A DNA stretch of 64,000 bases from Flammulina velutipes (taxonomy: Eukaryota > Basidiomycota > Agaricomycetes > Agaricales > Physalacriaceae), in assembly GCA_011800155.1 (NCBI GenBank), contig CM022374.1, forward strand, positions 2,356,001 to 2,420,000. The letters are read 5' to 3'. The notes beneath the pieces are model-generated. The model was not told where the DNA came from and did no database searches. It saw nothing but the letters and a program-made list of their open reading frames with translations. Shown piece after piece: positions 10,528 to 21,299 of this stretch; positions within the stretch are counted from its first letter, which is position 1, and the number at the start of each line of letters is the position of its first letter. The position numbers and the translations under genes are program-made.

Positions 10528-12414
10528 ATGTCTTTCACGTCAAAGTACGGGTTCAAGCTTTAATTATTCTTTTAATTTCTCAAACAACCCAGCACATCTG
10601 CCTTTGGTCTGAAGCCAGCTACTACAAGCGTCTTTGGGCAGTCAAATACTGGTGGCTCGTTTGGATCATCGACACCTGCACAGTCGACTAGCGCGTTCGG
10701 CTCCTTTGGACAGAGCCAGGCCGCCAATACCCAGCAGCAGCAACAACAGCCCTCTCTCTTTGGCCAACCAGCACAAGCACAGCAGCAGTCAATGTCCCTT
10801 TTTGGACAGAATAATAATAATAATAATCAGCAATCAACGGCGCCTTCTCTGTTCGGGCAGAATAACCAGCAGCAACAGCAACAGCAACCATCCAGTTCTT
10901 TATTCGGTCAACCAAATCAACAACAGCAACAACCTGCACCGACATCTGCATTTGGTGGTGGCTCTTCGTTGTTTGGACAATCCTCCCAACCAGCTGCACC
11001 CACCGGATCGACATCGCTCTTTGGTCAACCTACTACCGGTGGTACGTCCCTCTTCGGAAGTGCCAATACGAACACTACACAGCCGGGTGCCACGAATAGC
11101 CTTTTTGGTGGGCAATCCACGACCAGTACTGGTTCGTCGCTGTTCGGTGGCAACAGCGCGTTCGGCCAAAACAACCAAAACCAACAGAACCAGCAGGGTG
11201 GTGGCGGATCTTTGTTCGGAACGTCGACGAATACTGGCTCGTCGTTGTTTGGGAATAGCACTTTCGGCCAGAACAACACTCAAAACCCAACACAGCAGCA
11301 GCAAGGCGGTGGATCCTTATTTGGAAACCAGTCTAATGCGTTTGGCGGGTCCTTATTCAACAAACCTCAACAATCTGTGTACGTGGTCATATCTCCATCT
11401 CTTTCCTCGTGCATTAACCATCGAACAGAGCTCCCTCTCAAAATGCTGGCTCGCCACTATTCACGAAAACAACCAAATTCAATGACCTGCCTGATCAGCT
11501 GAAGAAACAGTTTGAAGACATAGAGTAAGTTTAATTCCTCGTCAACATCTCTACATTCTCATGGATACTTCAGATCCTATATCCAAGGTCGCGTGCAGAT
11601 CAGTAAAGAGCTGGCACAACGAAAATTGGGCGAGGAGCCAACCAAGAGTCAAGAGCAATTGAGGTCGTTCCACAAGGTGCGACGTGTGCTCCCCTACATT
11701 AATTTGAGTGCTTCATAAATGACTTCTACAGGAACTTGTCAACACGATTTCCATCATACGTGCCGATATTCATCATACCAAGGACTTGAAGGCAAAGACG
11801 GACCAAGCTGTCGAAGATACGATAACTTCCATGCGTATTATCGACGCACACAAAAGTCAACAGGCGAACCATACACATCTGAGAGATCATGCATCTTTCC
11901 CCTATGAGTACGCCTTTTTTCAAAATCACCCCTTGCTATGTCCTACCAGCTTACGTATGTGCCAGATTCTTCAAGCGACTGTCTGAACAGATGAAAGAAC
12001 GTCTTGCCTGGTGTAAATCGACAAGCGAGGTATGCTCTTCCAATATTGTATCTTGCATATTCGCTCACAAAACTCTAGCAAATTGAACGCAAATTAGCAT
12101 CAATGGCCCACCAATCGCAATACACTCCCCAAGGTCCATCAATTCTACCACATCTTAAAAACTCCCTCCTAACATCCCTTCAAGGTATCTCTACGACCCT
12201 CCAAGCGCAACACTCATCATTCCTGGCTCTCGCCAGCAAAACTGCTGTCCTTGATGCGGAACTACAAAAGATAAAGGGACTATACACGCAACTGTGGCGT
12301 CAGAAAACTGGCAGCGTGAGGGATCCATTCAATGAACTGGATTCAGATAGGAACGTGGGCTCTAGTTCGAAGCTTAAGGGAGATTTGGGTATGAGTGGTT
12401 TGAATGTACGATGA
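10528..12414 (+). CDS. NUP49: FG-repeat nucleoporin, Nup49/Nup58 type
   Basis: Channel nucleoporin of the Nsp1-Nup49-Nup57 complex in the central pore. Its FG repeats bind transport receptors. The coding region opens with a 17-nt exon (10528-10544, MSFTS) followed by a 48-nt intron (10545-10592). It continues as TSAFGLKPATTSVFGQ. The N-terminal half has about a dozen SLFG repeats mixed with AFG and TFG, spaced by Gln/Asn runs including an (AAT)n stretch near 10811. After KPQQS an intron (GTACGTGG..ACAG) leads to the structured C-terminal half: TTKFNDLPDQLKKQFEDIE, a coiled coil (LRSFHKELVNTISIIRADIH) and a second helical block (QIERKLASMAHQSQ). It ends GLNVR. The coiled-coil anchor after FG repeats and the FNDLPD motif favour Nup49/Nup58 over Nup57/Nup54. 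The symbol is by homology to yeast. Confidence 0.83.
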
Positions 12415-12613
12415 GGTGCTCCCTTGGTAGCACCGGTCTAATGTTTACTGCAATGCAATTTTAACGCGTTGACAATTCCATATCTTGACTAGCGATAAAC
12501 GAAGTAGATTGAGTTATTGTCAATTGATGTTGTACAGTGCTCTAGCAATTTACCACTAGATGCCAACTAGATTCCCATTATGATATCCAAAGCCCAAAAT
12601 TCAGAACGCGTCT

Positions 12614-14735
12614 CTACGATACCCTCCGGCGTGGTGGCAATATGTAGTTCCAGTCACGATGAGTCCTATTTGGACTCATGACACGAGCGTATTCCAGAAA
12701 TAACCTGTAAACAGAAACTGCTGAGCACATACTATCCAACAGTATGAAGACAGCACAACTCACCTAAAGTTGTATGCAGTCATATCTTCCTTCCTCCAAA
12801 AGGTCCGCGCCCATTCCTTCCCCGCCTGAGCGATCTTCTTCGCTTCTTCCTCATGCTTGCCCCTCCCGTCCAATTTCCCCCTGAAGAAAACCAACGAATC
12901 CCACAAATCGCTATAATCGTTCTGCACCGGCACGTAATGTACCCAAGGCTGGACACGGTCTGCCCACCACTCGGGATACACTGTGCTCTTGAATATCAAA
13001 GAGTTTGTCTTCAACAGGAGACGGTGAAAGCGCGCGGACCAAGCGTTCCCGTCCACGTCGATAATGTACTTGTATTGAGAGGTTTGTTTCTGGGAGTGCG
13101 GTCGGCGATGAAAGTCGTATAGTCCAAGTAGCTTTGGACAGACGCGCTCGGAGCACTGTCCCTCTGGACCTTCGACGAATCCGATATCCAGCATCGCAGG
13201 AGCATATTGTGTCCGATTGACAGTGATGCTCTCGAGCTTCGCATGCCCCTCGACCTCCTCCTCGGTGAGGATAGTGACGTTTCCCACCAGTCCGTTCTCT
13301 CCACCATTCGCCCATTCCATCAACCTCGCTCTATGGCTAAGATGCCAGTCATAGTCTGCTCCAAACCAGATACCCGTGTTCTTCCCTCGCCATTCCAGCC
13401 TATCATCCGTCTTTTCGTCCCATTCTGGCATTTCTTCCTTGTCCGCCTCTTCATCTGCTCTCCAAGATATCGTATGCGCTAATGTGATGTCTTGATGCAA
13501 CATTGAGGGGGAGTATGCAAAATTTGGGTACAAGATTCCATGCGGCTGGTGGCCCTGGTGGTACGCGAGAAATTGGCCATGCGAACGAAGGAGGCTAGGG
13601 TGCTCGCAGGGATCCATGACTTTCCGATGATCGTAGATGAACGATTTTCCTTCTGGAGGGGGCGGGGGCGCGGTGAAGTCAATAGGCTTTTGCCGTGCAG
13701 TAGACAGAGGGTCGCACGAGGATAACCAACCGTGACTTGATGGGGGAATGCTCGTATCAAACGCGTCCATATCTAATCTCGATCTTTAAGTGACTGAGGA
13801 GAGAAGTACGAAGAGCATACTCACGAGTGCCGTATGCTGCATTGTGCAACGCGAACTGCTTGACTTCCCAGTCGAAAGCGTGCTCAGGATTATCATGTGG
13901 AACGAAAACAGCTCTGAATGGTGACAGATCCTCCTCCACGTCCTCTAACAGCATGATAATGCTGAGAGCGCCATCCATGTGAAAATCGAATCTATCTTCT
14001 GGAAGCGAGGAATTGACCAGTTTGATGATGGGCGCTTCTGAATCGGAATGCGCAGGATCGTAGGCTGGGTCAGACACAGACGGGCCTTTCGCAAGTGTAT
14101 ACGAGTCCTTGTGCGCTTCGAACTCTCGTGCAATACGGTTGAGGTCTGCAGGCGACATTCCCCAGAAAGGCTGCAAGTCGCGATGAATCTGGTCGTATTC
14201 GTCTGGAAGCTGCACGTTATGTTTCTTGACGTATTCCCACCTTTTGAGACGCGACTTAGTATAACAATATTTCGAAGAAAGAAAATACACACCATTTGTC
14301 AAATCCTCGAGGTGGACTCCTGCCGTACCTTCGTTCGTACTCCGTCACGGCCTCCTCCAGCGTTTTGCTCGCTCGCTTTAATTTGCGGTTCCATTCCTCT
14401 TCTGCGTACGAGATCAAGTCATGAATTGGATGTCGTTGAAGTGTATCAGAGGATACTTCAAGTAGTCCGTTCGCCTGGAATCGTGGAAGGGTAGAGATAG
14501 TCGGAGAGGTAGGTTTCTGGGCCGGAGTAGGAATTTGGCGCCCCACATAGAGCTTGTGGTCGCGTTCTGGTGGGCTTTTGATTATGTTGTTGACGGTGAT
14601 GTGTGTCGTTGAATGAAGATTGTTAAACGTCAAGAAGAGGAAAAGGATAAAGAACGTGAGAAAAACGAAGGGATGTCGGGCAGGATGTAGCCTGGCGGCA
14701 GTGTTGAAGGTGTATTGGGGGCGTAGCATCTTCAT
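12614..14735 (-). CDS. Glycosyltransferase family 90 (CAP10-like)
   Basis: Membrane glycosyltransferase of the CAP10/GT90 family. Characterised members are xylosyl- or glucosyltransferases acting on capsule, wall or glycolipid glycans in the secretory pathway. It is a type II protein: a short Arg-rich cytosolic tail (MKMLRPQYTFNTAARLHPAR), one signal anchor (FVFLTFFILFLFLTF) and a luminal domain. Conserved features are PPRGFDKWWEYVKKHN, DLQPFWGMSP, FHMDGALSI, YSPSMLHQDI near the middle, and the hallmark C-terminal block KYIIDVDGNAWSARF..LLKTNSLIFKST..EWWADRVQPWVHYVPVQND. Exons join after RGFDKW, after AAYGT and after TAYNF, with the last exon ending NYILPPRRRVS. The start at 14735 was chosen because it directly precedes the tail-anchor arrangement. 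A second ATG lies two codons on. Donor and acceptor sugar are not readable from sequence. Confidence 0.9.
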
Positions 14736-15306
14736 CTTGTTCTGGGCAGGCAAATGTGTGGGTGGCTGTCTATCCAGTAATCGTAAGGTGAGAGTGTGGA
14801 AGGGAACGGACAACGTACGGTTCCTGTTAAAATTCCCTACACATTGCTTGCGGTTAGACAGGCGGAAGACAATTAATTGAAGTACAGGTGCATGCCTCTC
14901 TCCTGACACCCCCCGGATTAACGTTTCGAGCGAACATGTGTCACACACGGCCAAGAAATTCGATTCCAAAGGAAATGTGGAAAGAGACAGAGGCACATTT
15001 ACGGCACATGCCGAAAGGATCCATGGGAATGCAAGCTGCAATTCATTGTTTGGTAGAGCAAAAGGTTATGTCTATAGGGAGCTATGTAGTTGAGCTCTTC
15101 GTTATGATTTATCGATGAGACTTGTCGAGCCGATATCTGTTACACGTGAACCGAGCCCACCATTCTCAGAAGCTAGATGTATATCGAGAACCAGATTGAA
15201 CATCAGCATACGTACAAGTTCAATCTGTCAAGGACTGCTTCCTTGATGGCTTACCCGACCTTATAAACCCTCCAGAGTCCTCCCAACGATCCACACATTC
15301 TGTACG
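14736..15306. promoter_or_regulatory. Divergent promoter region, GT90 gene / lipocalin-like gene
   Basis: 571 bases between divergent starts. No coding sequence recognised. An intron-like GTACGG..CAG arrangement just upstream of the GT90 start could be a 5' UTR intron. Confidence 0.4.
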
Positions 15307-16006
15307 ATGGTGTTGAACAACCACCACCACCAGCACTTGTCGATTGACAACCTAACGGGGAAGTACAAGATGGTGCGTTCCTCCCTCGTTCTTGGAGCAT
15401 GCTTATCATGGAGCTTCTCAGAACAAGAAGCTGTCGTTAAACATTGAACATGTCATGCGCATTCAGAAGGTGCCCTGGGTCGCACGGAAACTCCTAGCCG
15501 CCGCACCCTCCAGCACGATGGTTTATGAGCACTCAAAGACCGAGGACGGACACGACCGCCTCATCACTATCGAGGAAGTCGCCGGAATCGCCAGTCATAG
15601 GATAGACAGGATAGGTCATAATAAGACGACTGAGGAGGTGGATTCGTGGGCAGGACCAGTGAGGCTGACATGCTGGAGAGGCCGCAAGATTGACGTGGAA
15701 GCGGACAATGCGTATCTCCGGAAAGCGTGGGATGGGCTTCATGAGGACGAGCGTCTCATATTTGCTTCATATGAGACGATCAACCACGGTTGGACGTTGC
15801 TTGAAGTGAGTCCAGTGATATGGCGCGCGCAAGTAGAGGTACTGATAAACGAGGAGGTGACAAGCGTCCAAGAGATAGAAGGGGAAAAGAGGGTGGTTGT
15901 ATACAACATCATAACGGGGACCAAACCAGAACGCGAGATAGTGTATGCACGAGTGGTCTATGATCCTGGTGGGTCAAGCTTTGCAGAGGAAGGACATCCA
16001 GACTGA
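15307..16006 (+). CDS. Lipocalin-like fungal protein of unknown function
   Basis: Conserved fungal protein whose relatives open with a 'LNGKWVMNKTLSDD' block followed by strands in a lipocalin-like pattern. Here exon 1 (from MVLNNHHHQHLSIDN) carries LTGKYKM and splices through a GTGCGT..TCAG intron to NKKLSLNIEHVMRIQKVPW. Later landmarks are TIEEVAGIASHRIDRIGHN, WAGPVRLTCWRGRKID and the C-terminal YARVVYDPGG. Predicted length is about 210-225 residues. A candidate extra intron (GTGAGTCC near 15806 to an AG just before IEGEKRVVVYN) would remove a segment that matches relatives poorly (VSPVIWRAQVEVLINEEV). The unspliced frame is also open, so either form is possible. No signal peptide or membrane segment. 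No known reaction; a small hydrophobic-ligand binder is only an inference from fold resemblance. Confidence 0.72.
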
Positions 16007-16253
16007 CTGCCATCAGCTTCTCACTGAACCCCGTGATGGTCAAAATGCGTTATAATAGAGGCAAGTAAACGTACATAAGACGAAGGCCCATTGTGCAGCT
16101 TGAGCTGTAGTACGACAAGATATTTGATCCATTAGACCAAAGGAATGCGATCGTAAGGCGAGAGGGCAGTGTTCATCTAGGAGCATACCAATGAGGGTCA
16201 ATGGTATGTTGAGGCGCCAGTGCAGACTGAACTGGCTTGCGATGACAAACGTG

Positions 16254-16908
16254 TCATTCACGCCTTCGAGGCGATGCACTTCGTCGATGTCGATGTCGAT
16301 GTGCGTCCCGGTCTCGGCTGCGTTGACTTTCACGGCGTGTGCTCGGTTTTCCCTCATCATTGTCTCCGTCGTTTGTTCTCTGCCCTTCTCTCTCCGCTCG
16401 CTCTTGCCTCCGCTTCCACATCATCTTGTCCAAGCATTTTGTACAGAGTACTATCTTCACGAGTGCAGTCTTTGCCTCACCATGTTCTTCGTAGGCAAAT
16501 GGCAATTCCAGCGTAGTGAGGGACGAGGCTCTCTCGTTTGGAGCATGGCGTGAACAGCGTGTGTTTCCGCATGAGCTCTCGCCTGCCCCAGAGAGTACTT
16601 CGGCCTCCGTCCTCCAGCGTAAAGCGAACTATAAAGGAATGAACATTGATTTGCCGATACTAATTCTGTGACCGACGTACATTTCCCGACTTGTAATGCT
16701 TCAAGTCGCATACCGCAAATTCGCGATAGAGACTAGAGTAGTATTTTGCGGCAAGTTTATCTTCCCAGGTTTGGTCTTTCCCCGGTTCAGTATCGTCTTC
16801 CCGAAGAAACCTATGGTTGCGGTGAGTTGAATTACCACGATAACAAGAAGATCCCTACTTATGAGAAGATTTTAATAATTCGAGTTCACTTGGGCCAGCC
16901 GGGGGCAT
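16254..16908 (-). CDS. FRA10AC1: FRA10AC1 homologue
   Basis: Homologue of human FRA10AC1, a nuclear protein linked to the spliceosome. Its molecular role is not well defined. Three exons splice cleanly: MPPAGPSELELLKSSH, then KFLREDDTEPGKDQTWEDK and AAKYYSSLYREFAVCDLKHY, then FALRWRTEAEVLSGAG with the CxxxxC zinc-like motif SSCGNTRCSRH and the second pair LCTKCLDKMMWKRRQ. The two Cys pairs (CGNTRC and CTKC) fit the family's putative zinc-binding core, and LELPFAYEEHGEAKTALVK between them is diagnostic. The C-terminus is an Arg/Ser/Asp-rich tail (RRESQRSRDRDAHRHRHRR), in keeping with a splicing-associated role. The two introns (about 47 and 52 nt) are GT-AG. About 185 residues. Divergent from the P450 gene at 17632. 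Confidence 0.87.
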
Positions 16909-17631
16909 TGTAATCGGTTTGGTTCTGTAGAATGACATGACTGGTCGAGATCAAGACGCATTGTGGCTGTGCTATTCATCCTGAAGCTCCTCTTGTCCTC
17001 CACCAAGCGCTTGTAATCTCGACGGTGTCAAACCCGATGCATAGTCAAGTGTGGCCTCAAAAACGGGCGCTGATGTACGCTTGCTTGGGTGATAGATGCC
17101 GTTAAATCTGCGTTCACAAACGCAAAAGGTACTGTATCGCTCGCATGACTTTGGGTATTCATTGAATTGATCAAATCTTTCAAGTTCAGAAATCAGAAAT
17201 CAACTCCTCGGTATTGCTGGAGCATCCTTATCCGACTACGTACAGCTTGGGTATGAACATTACCATGTCGAAATTGCTCCGAAGATCTTTCGAACTTATT
17301 CTGGGACGACGCGAACCTGCTTATTACTCGTCGGGTCTATTCTAAAGTTCAAAGGTTCACGATGCGGGTATCTTGTCTTCTCTGTACGTGCTCCTGGATG
17401 CCAGAAAAGAAAGATTCGGGTCTTACTTCACAACGCAGCCTTCTCCCTCAGGCAAGTGACATTGCTTCTTCTGTTCGACGATCGCAAAGAAGCCCCACTT
17501 CGTAGTACTCTCTGACACTCATGTCATATTTACTGCATAAATTGCCGCTTGGGCTCGGAGGCTCAAACTTTCTCAGCATCAGCCCAGCTCTATAAAAGCC
17601 AGACGGAAAGGTATCAGTATGTCACGGTAGT
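16909..17631. promoter_or_regulatory. Divergent promoter region FRA10AC1 / P450, with TATA box
   Basis: 723 bases with no recognisable protein. A good TATA box (TATAAAAG, 17591-17598) sits about 34 nt before the P450 start codon. A minimal upstream reading frame ATG-TCA-CGG-TAG occupies 17619-17630 just before that start. Confidence 0.6.
17591..17598 (+). promoter_or_regulatory. TATA box of the P450 gene
   Basis: TATAAAAG, 34 nt upstream of the P450 ATG, on the coding strand. Transcription starting about 25-30 nt downstream would put the 5' end near the three-codon upstream frame at 17619-17630. Confidence 0.55.
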
Positions 17632-19914
17632 ATGAATTCATCCACCAACTTAACGCTATATCTTATCCCCGTCCTTTTCCTTGTGGTCTCTGTCATATGG
17701 TCCAGATTGGCTCTTCGACGGTCCCTCGTTTCCACTATCCGCGGCCCGCCGTCACCATCGTGGGTTGTCGGTACGTCTGCCCTCTACCTTTCCGAATATT
17801 TCACCAATTAACTCGTTTATCAGGCCATGAGAAGGCCCTTCGAGATCAAGACCAAGTCGGTGACCTTGAGTTCTCCTGGTTCCGTCAGTTTGGACCTACC
17901 TTCAGAATGAAAGGAATATTCGGAGTATGATATATGACTTCTTATGCCTCCATTGTCACTAACGACCGAGCTCTAGGAGGACGTTCTAATGATCTCCGAC
18001 GCCAAAGCTCTGCAACACATATTGCACACTTCCGGTTACCGATACCCAAGATCGCCTATTGCGATGAGAAACTCGACTGAGCTTTTTGGACATGGTATTC
18101 TTTCCGTGGGTGGTCAGTGTGATTGTATTTTTCTGCTATCATCTACCTTCAAATTCTGCCCATATGTAGGTACAACGCATCAGCGCCACCGTAAAGTGCT
18201 CAATCCCGGATTCGCGGCGAGTCAGTTGAAGACATTTTCCGCCTTATTCCAGCGCATGGGTCGTCGGGTGCGAATCGTCCATTCATTATTATCTCTTGGC
18301 TGATTGTAAGCAGCTCACAAATAGGATGTTGAAGGCGACAAGCGAAGACAACAATGTCATCAATGTTCACGCATGGCTGGGAAGAGTCACTTTGGATGTC
18401 ATAGGACAGAGTAAGTTGCCTCCATACATTGCATCGATATTTACTTACATCTGTTGATCCAGCTGCATTTGGCTACAAGTTCGGCGCCTTGGAAGACGAG
18501 GATAATGAGCTTGCTATTCTGCTCAACAAACTTTTGTACGTTCACCGTATTCTGCCAGTGATGTCCTTGTTTACGAGCGCGATCTTTCTAGCATCGACAA
18601 TATAAACATGACTGTTTTGTGGCATGTCTCCAATTGGTTGTGGATCCGCCTTCCAGCATTCTTCCACTACTTTATTGAGCTATTCCCATCGAAGAAAACC
18701 AAACGATTCCTTCAATTTCATGCGGCCTCCAAGCGTGTGGCGAAAGACTTCTTAGCTGAAGCCAAAACAGCAGATGAGGTGGACATAATGTCAGGTAAAG
18801 ATATACTCAGTATCTTAGGCATGCCCTTTCAATTTGTTGGTCTCCTACCAATCTGATCGTTTCTAGTGCGCGCCAATTCGTCTGAGGATCCAAAGAGACA
18901 GTTAAACGAAGAAGAAGTCCTATCCCAGGCTGCGTATGTGTCTCTACGAGCCTGTTATAGCCTATACTTACATCCCATACTTTTGCAGAACACTAATTCT
19001 TGCTGGCCATGAGACATCTGCTTCGACACTGACCTGGATGTTATATGAACTCAGCCAGCGCCCCGAGCAGCAAGATAGGATCCGGCGTGAGATCGCCGAA
19101 GTACGACAGCGGTACAGCCAGAAAGGCGAGCCCACTACCAACGATTATAATAGTATGCCATTCTTGAACGCTGTTATAAAGGTTAATGGTTCTTAGTGTC
19201 TGTTTTCATCTATCTGACTTCTATATGACTAGGAAACTCTTCGCTTGCATCCAATTGTACCCATGATCTTTCGTATTGTAGATTCCGACGACACCATCCC
19301 TCTTTCTGAGCCAATATACACTACTAGCGGTGCCCGGGTTGACGCAATACCTGTTGAGAAGGGTCAACTTATTCACGTTGCTTTGCATTTTTACAATAGG
19401 TGGGTGCTCCACCAATAGATCTTCCACTACCCAGTCTTTGACGAATGCTGTTAGGAACCCGTCTCTTTGGGGCTCAGATGCAGATGAATGGAACCCTGAC
19501 AGATGGTTCAAGGAGGACGAGAAGGAGAAGATCACTGTTGGTGTCTATGCGAATTTGTGAGTCGTCTCATTCCTGACTAACTTTTCTAACTCCTTCACAG
19601 GCTCAGCTTCAGTGCGTATACCCCTATCCTGTTGAGATGTTCATATGCTGAACTTGGGCAGGTGCTGGCGTCCGTAGCTGTATCGGCTGGCGTTTCGCGT
19701 GAGTCCCTCCATCTTTGTTAGCAGACCATAATTGACGCTGCGCGCAAGTGTGATGGAGATGCAGACCATCGCTTTTGAGTTGCTGGAGAGCTTCCGCTTC
19801 GAGTTTCCTGAAGGTGCAGAGATCAAACGGCAGCCTGCTGGTCTCATGGTTCCCATGGCGAGAGGAAAGCTCAGAGAAGGACCGATGATGCCTCTGAGAA
19901 TTATCCCTCTTTGA
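17632..19914 (+). CDS. Cytochrome P450 monooxygenase
   Basis: Membrane-bound haem-thiolate monooxygenase of the class II (microsomal) type, needing a P450 reductase. Order: N-terminal anchor (LTLYLIPVLFLVVSVIW), a Pro hinge (TIRGPPSPSW), C-helix region THQRHRKVLNPGF, I-helix oxygen-binding motif AGHETSAST, K-helix ETLR in ETLRLHP, the WNPDRWF meander and the haem loop FSAGVRSCIGWRFA with the axial Cys. It ends MMPLRIIPL. About ten short introns; one donor (GTGCGTATAC) interrupts the haem loop after the first base of its Ser codon. All key residues are present, so it should be active. Relatives in Agaricomycetes form very large families used in xenobiotic breakdown and secondary metabolism. 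No biosynthetic partner genes are next to it, so substrate is unknown. Confidence 0.9.
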
Positions 19915-20134
19915 ATCCAATACGCGTATATCCGATCTCGGATGGGCATTATTATCTGCAGGGAAACGTTTCCTCTATGCCAGTACATCGTTCCTTTTCC
20001 CTCCAAATGTGTAGTTACAGTAACCAATTATGAAATCTACTTCTTTTGCACAGCCTCAGCTTGTTGTGCGGCTTTTGACATCTGCCAATCATGAAACTCA
20101 TCGTTCAGAAACAAGCGCTCACTCACCAACTACG

Positions 20135-21299
20135 ATGGCATATCAACAGCAAGGACAGTACAATCCAGAAGACGTAGTATCGGGAGAGCAGTACCGATAC
20201 GCCTTGACCAATTTTGTATGCCAGTGCTGGTGAATGTGCCAAGGAGCCGAAGCTGATCATTTATCTAGCGTATTGCACACGAGAAGGTCGAAGAACAGCG
20301 TCAACAGTTGAATCAACAAGAACGACAAGTAGCTGAACTGCGAGCACGGATCGCGTTGCTAGAAGGAGGTCCTTCGTCTCATGGACGAATAGGAAAAGGA
20401 GATAGTTCGGTCGATGACTTCTCGATAAAGGTATGGGATTATTGGTACGTCTTGTAGCTCGTCGCTTAATGCTTTTGTAGAACACTGCATCTCAGCTGGA
20501 CAAGCTCATCAATAGATGGGCTTCAGATATCGTCCGTAATCCCCCTGCGCCTCTTGAAACGGTGTGCCAGGCTATCTTGCGCGACATTTCCAGTGGCGGA
20601 GAACCATTACAGGGTACCTCAATGCAGGTGCAATATCTACTACGACATGCCATGTCCGAGACCATATCGGAAGGCTTCATCAACTGTCTCATGGTCACCA
20701 ACTCTAGCGATGCTAACATTCAGTTGACTCGTATTCATGAGCACTTATTCGCACGTACGCCCGTTTCATTTCCTTTATTCTCGTGACATTCATCTCCAAT
20801 AGGCGATCCCACTGTGGCATGCGTTTGGAGGCGCCAAACGTTCTCTGCTGCCGTTGAAGCCTGTACTTCCGACATGGCCATCGGTATTCTCCGAGAACAA
20901 GTCCCTCATCTTACGAGGGTCCTTGACAGCGCCGTCCCAACATCAGGAGGTACTTCTGTTCTTGACAGTGCCTACCACTTTTCCCAGATGTTACATGGCT
21001 CCAGCTCCAATGGCGACGCGTTCTATCGTGCATTCGTTCCAGAGATTGGGAGCACTTTGTACCCCCGTCAAATTGAATTGATCAAGAGGTGTTTGCGTAG
21101 CGAGAGAGGCGAGCTGGATGTTGTTGGCGCCACGATCTTTCCAGGCTTGGTCAAGGTGACACGTTCCCCCGAAGGAGAGAACGTTCAGACTGTGATGAGA
21201 CGTGCGCAAGTGATTTGTGGCTGCGCGATGAACGGCACGCAGCAGCGAGGGTCGCCAGCTCGCGTGAGCTCACCTAACTCTTCGGTTTCTGGCTACTAA
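20135..21299 (+). CDS. Conserved protein of unknown function with N-terminal coiled coil
   Basis: Not recognised as a named family. The start MAYQQQGQYNPEDVVSGEQ opens a short acidic segment, then a heptad-rich helix (HEKVEEQRQQLNQQERQVAE) predicts a coiled coil. After a GTATGG..TGTAG intron comes a helical domain: NTASQLDKLINRWASDIVRN, PPAPLETVCQAILRDISSGG, MQVQYLLRHAMSETISEGF and CVWRRQTFSAAVEACTSD. The C-terminus is Ser-rich and ends NSSVSGY. Four introns of about 45-60 nt. About 325 residues. There is no signal peptide or membrane segment. The 'LDKLINRWASDIVR' pattern and the compact all-helical body suggest a scaffold or adaptor, but that is a guess. The start was picked because it gives the longest continuous spliced frame in good context (ACGATGGC). 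Confidence 0.75.

Noticed and set aside
10634..11485. 283-codon frame and several antisense frames across the nucleoporin repeats
   Set aside because: They arise from the repetitive Gln/Asn codons. The FG frame is the one with meaning and it splices to a recognisable C-terminal domain.
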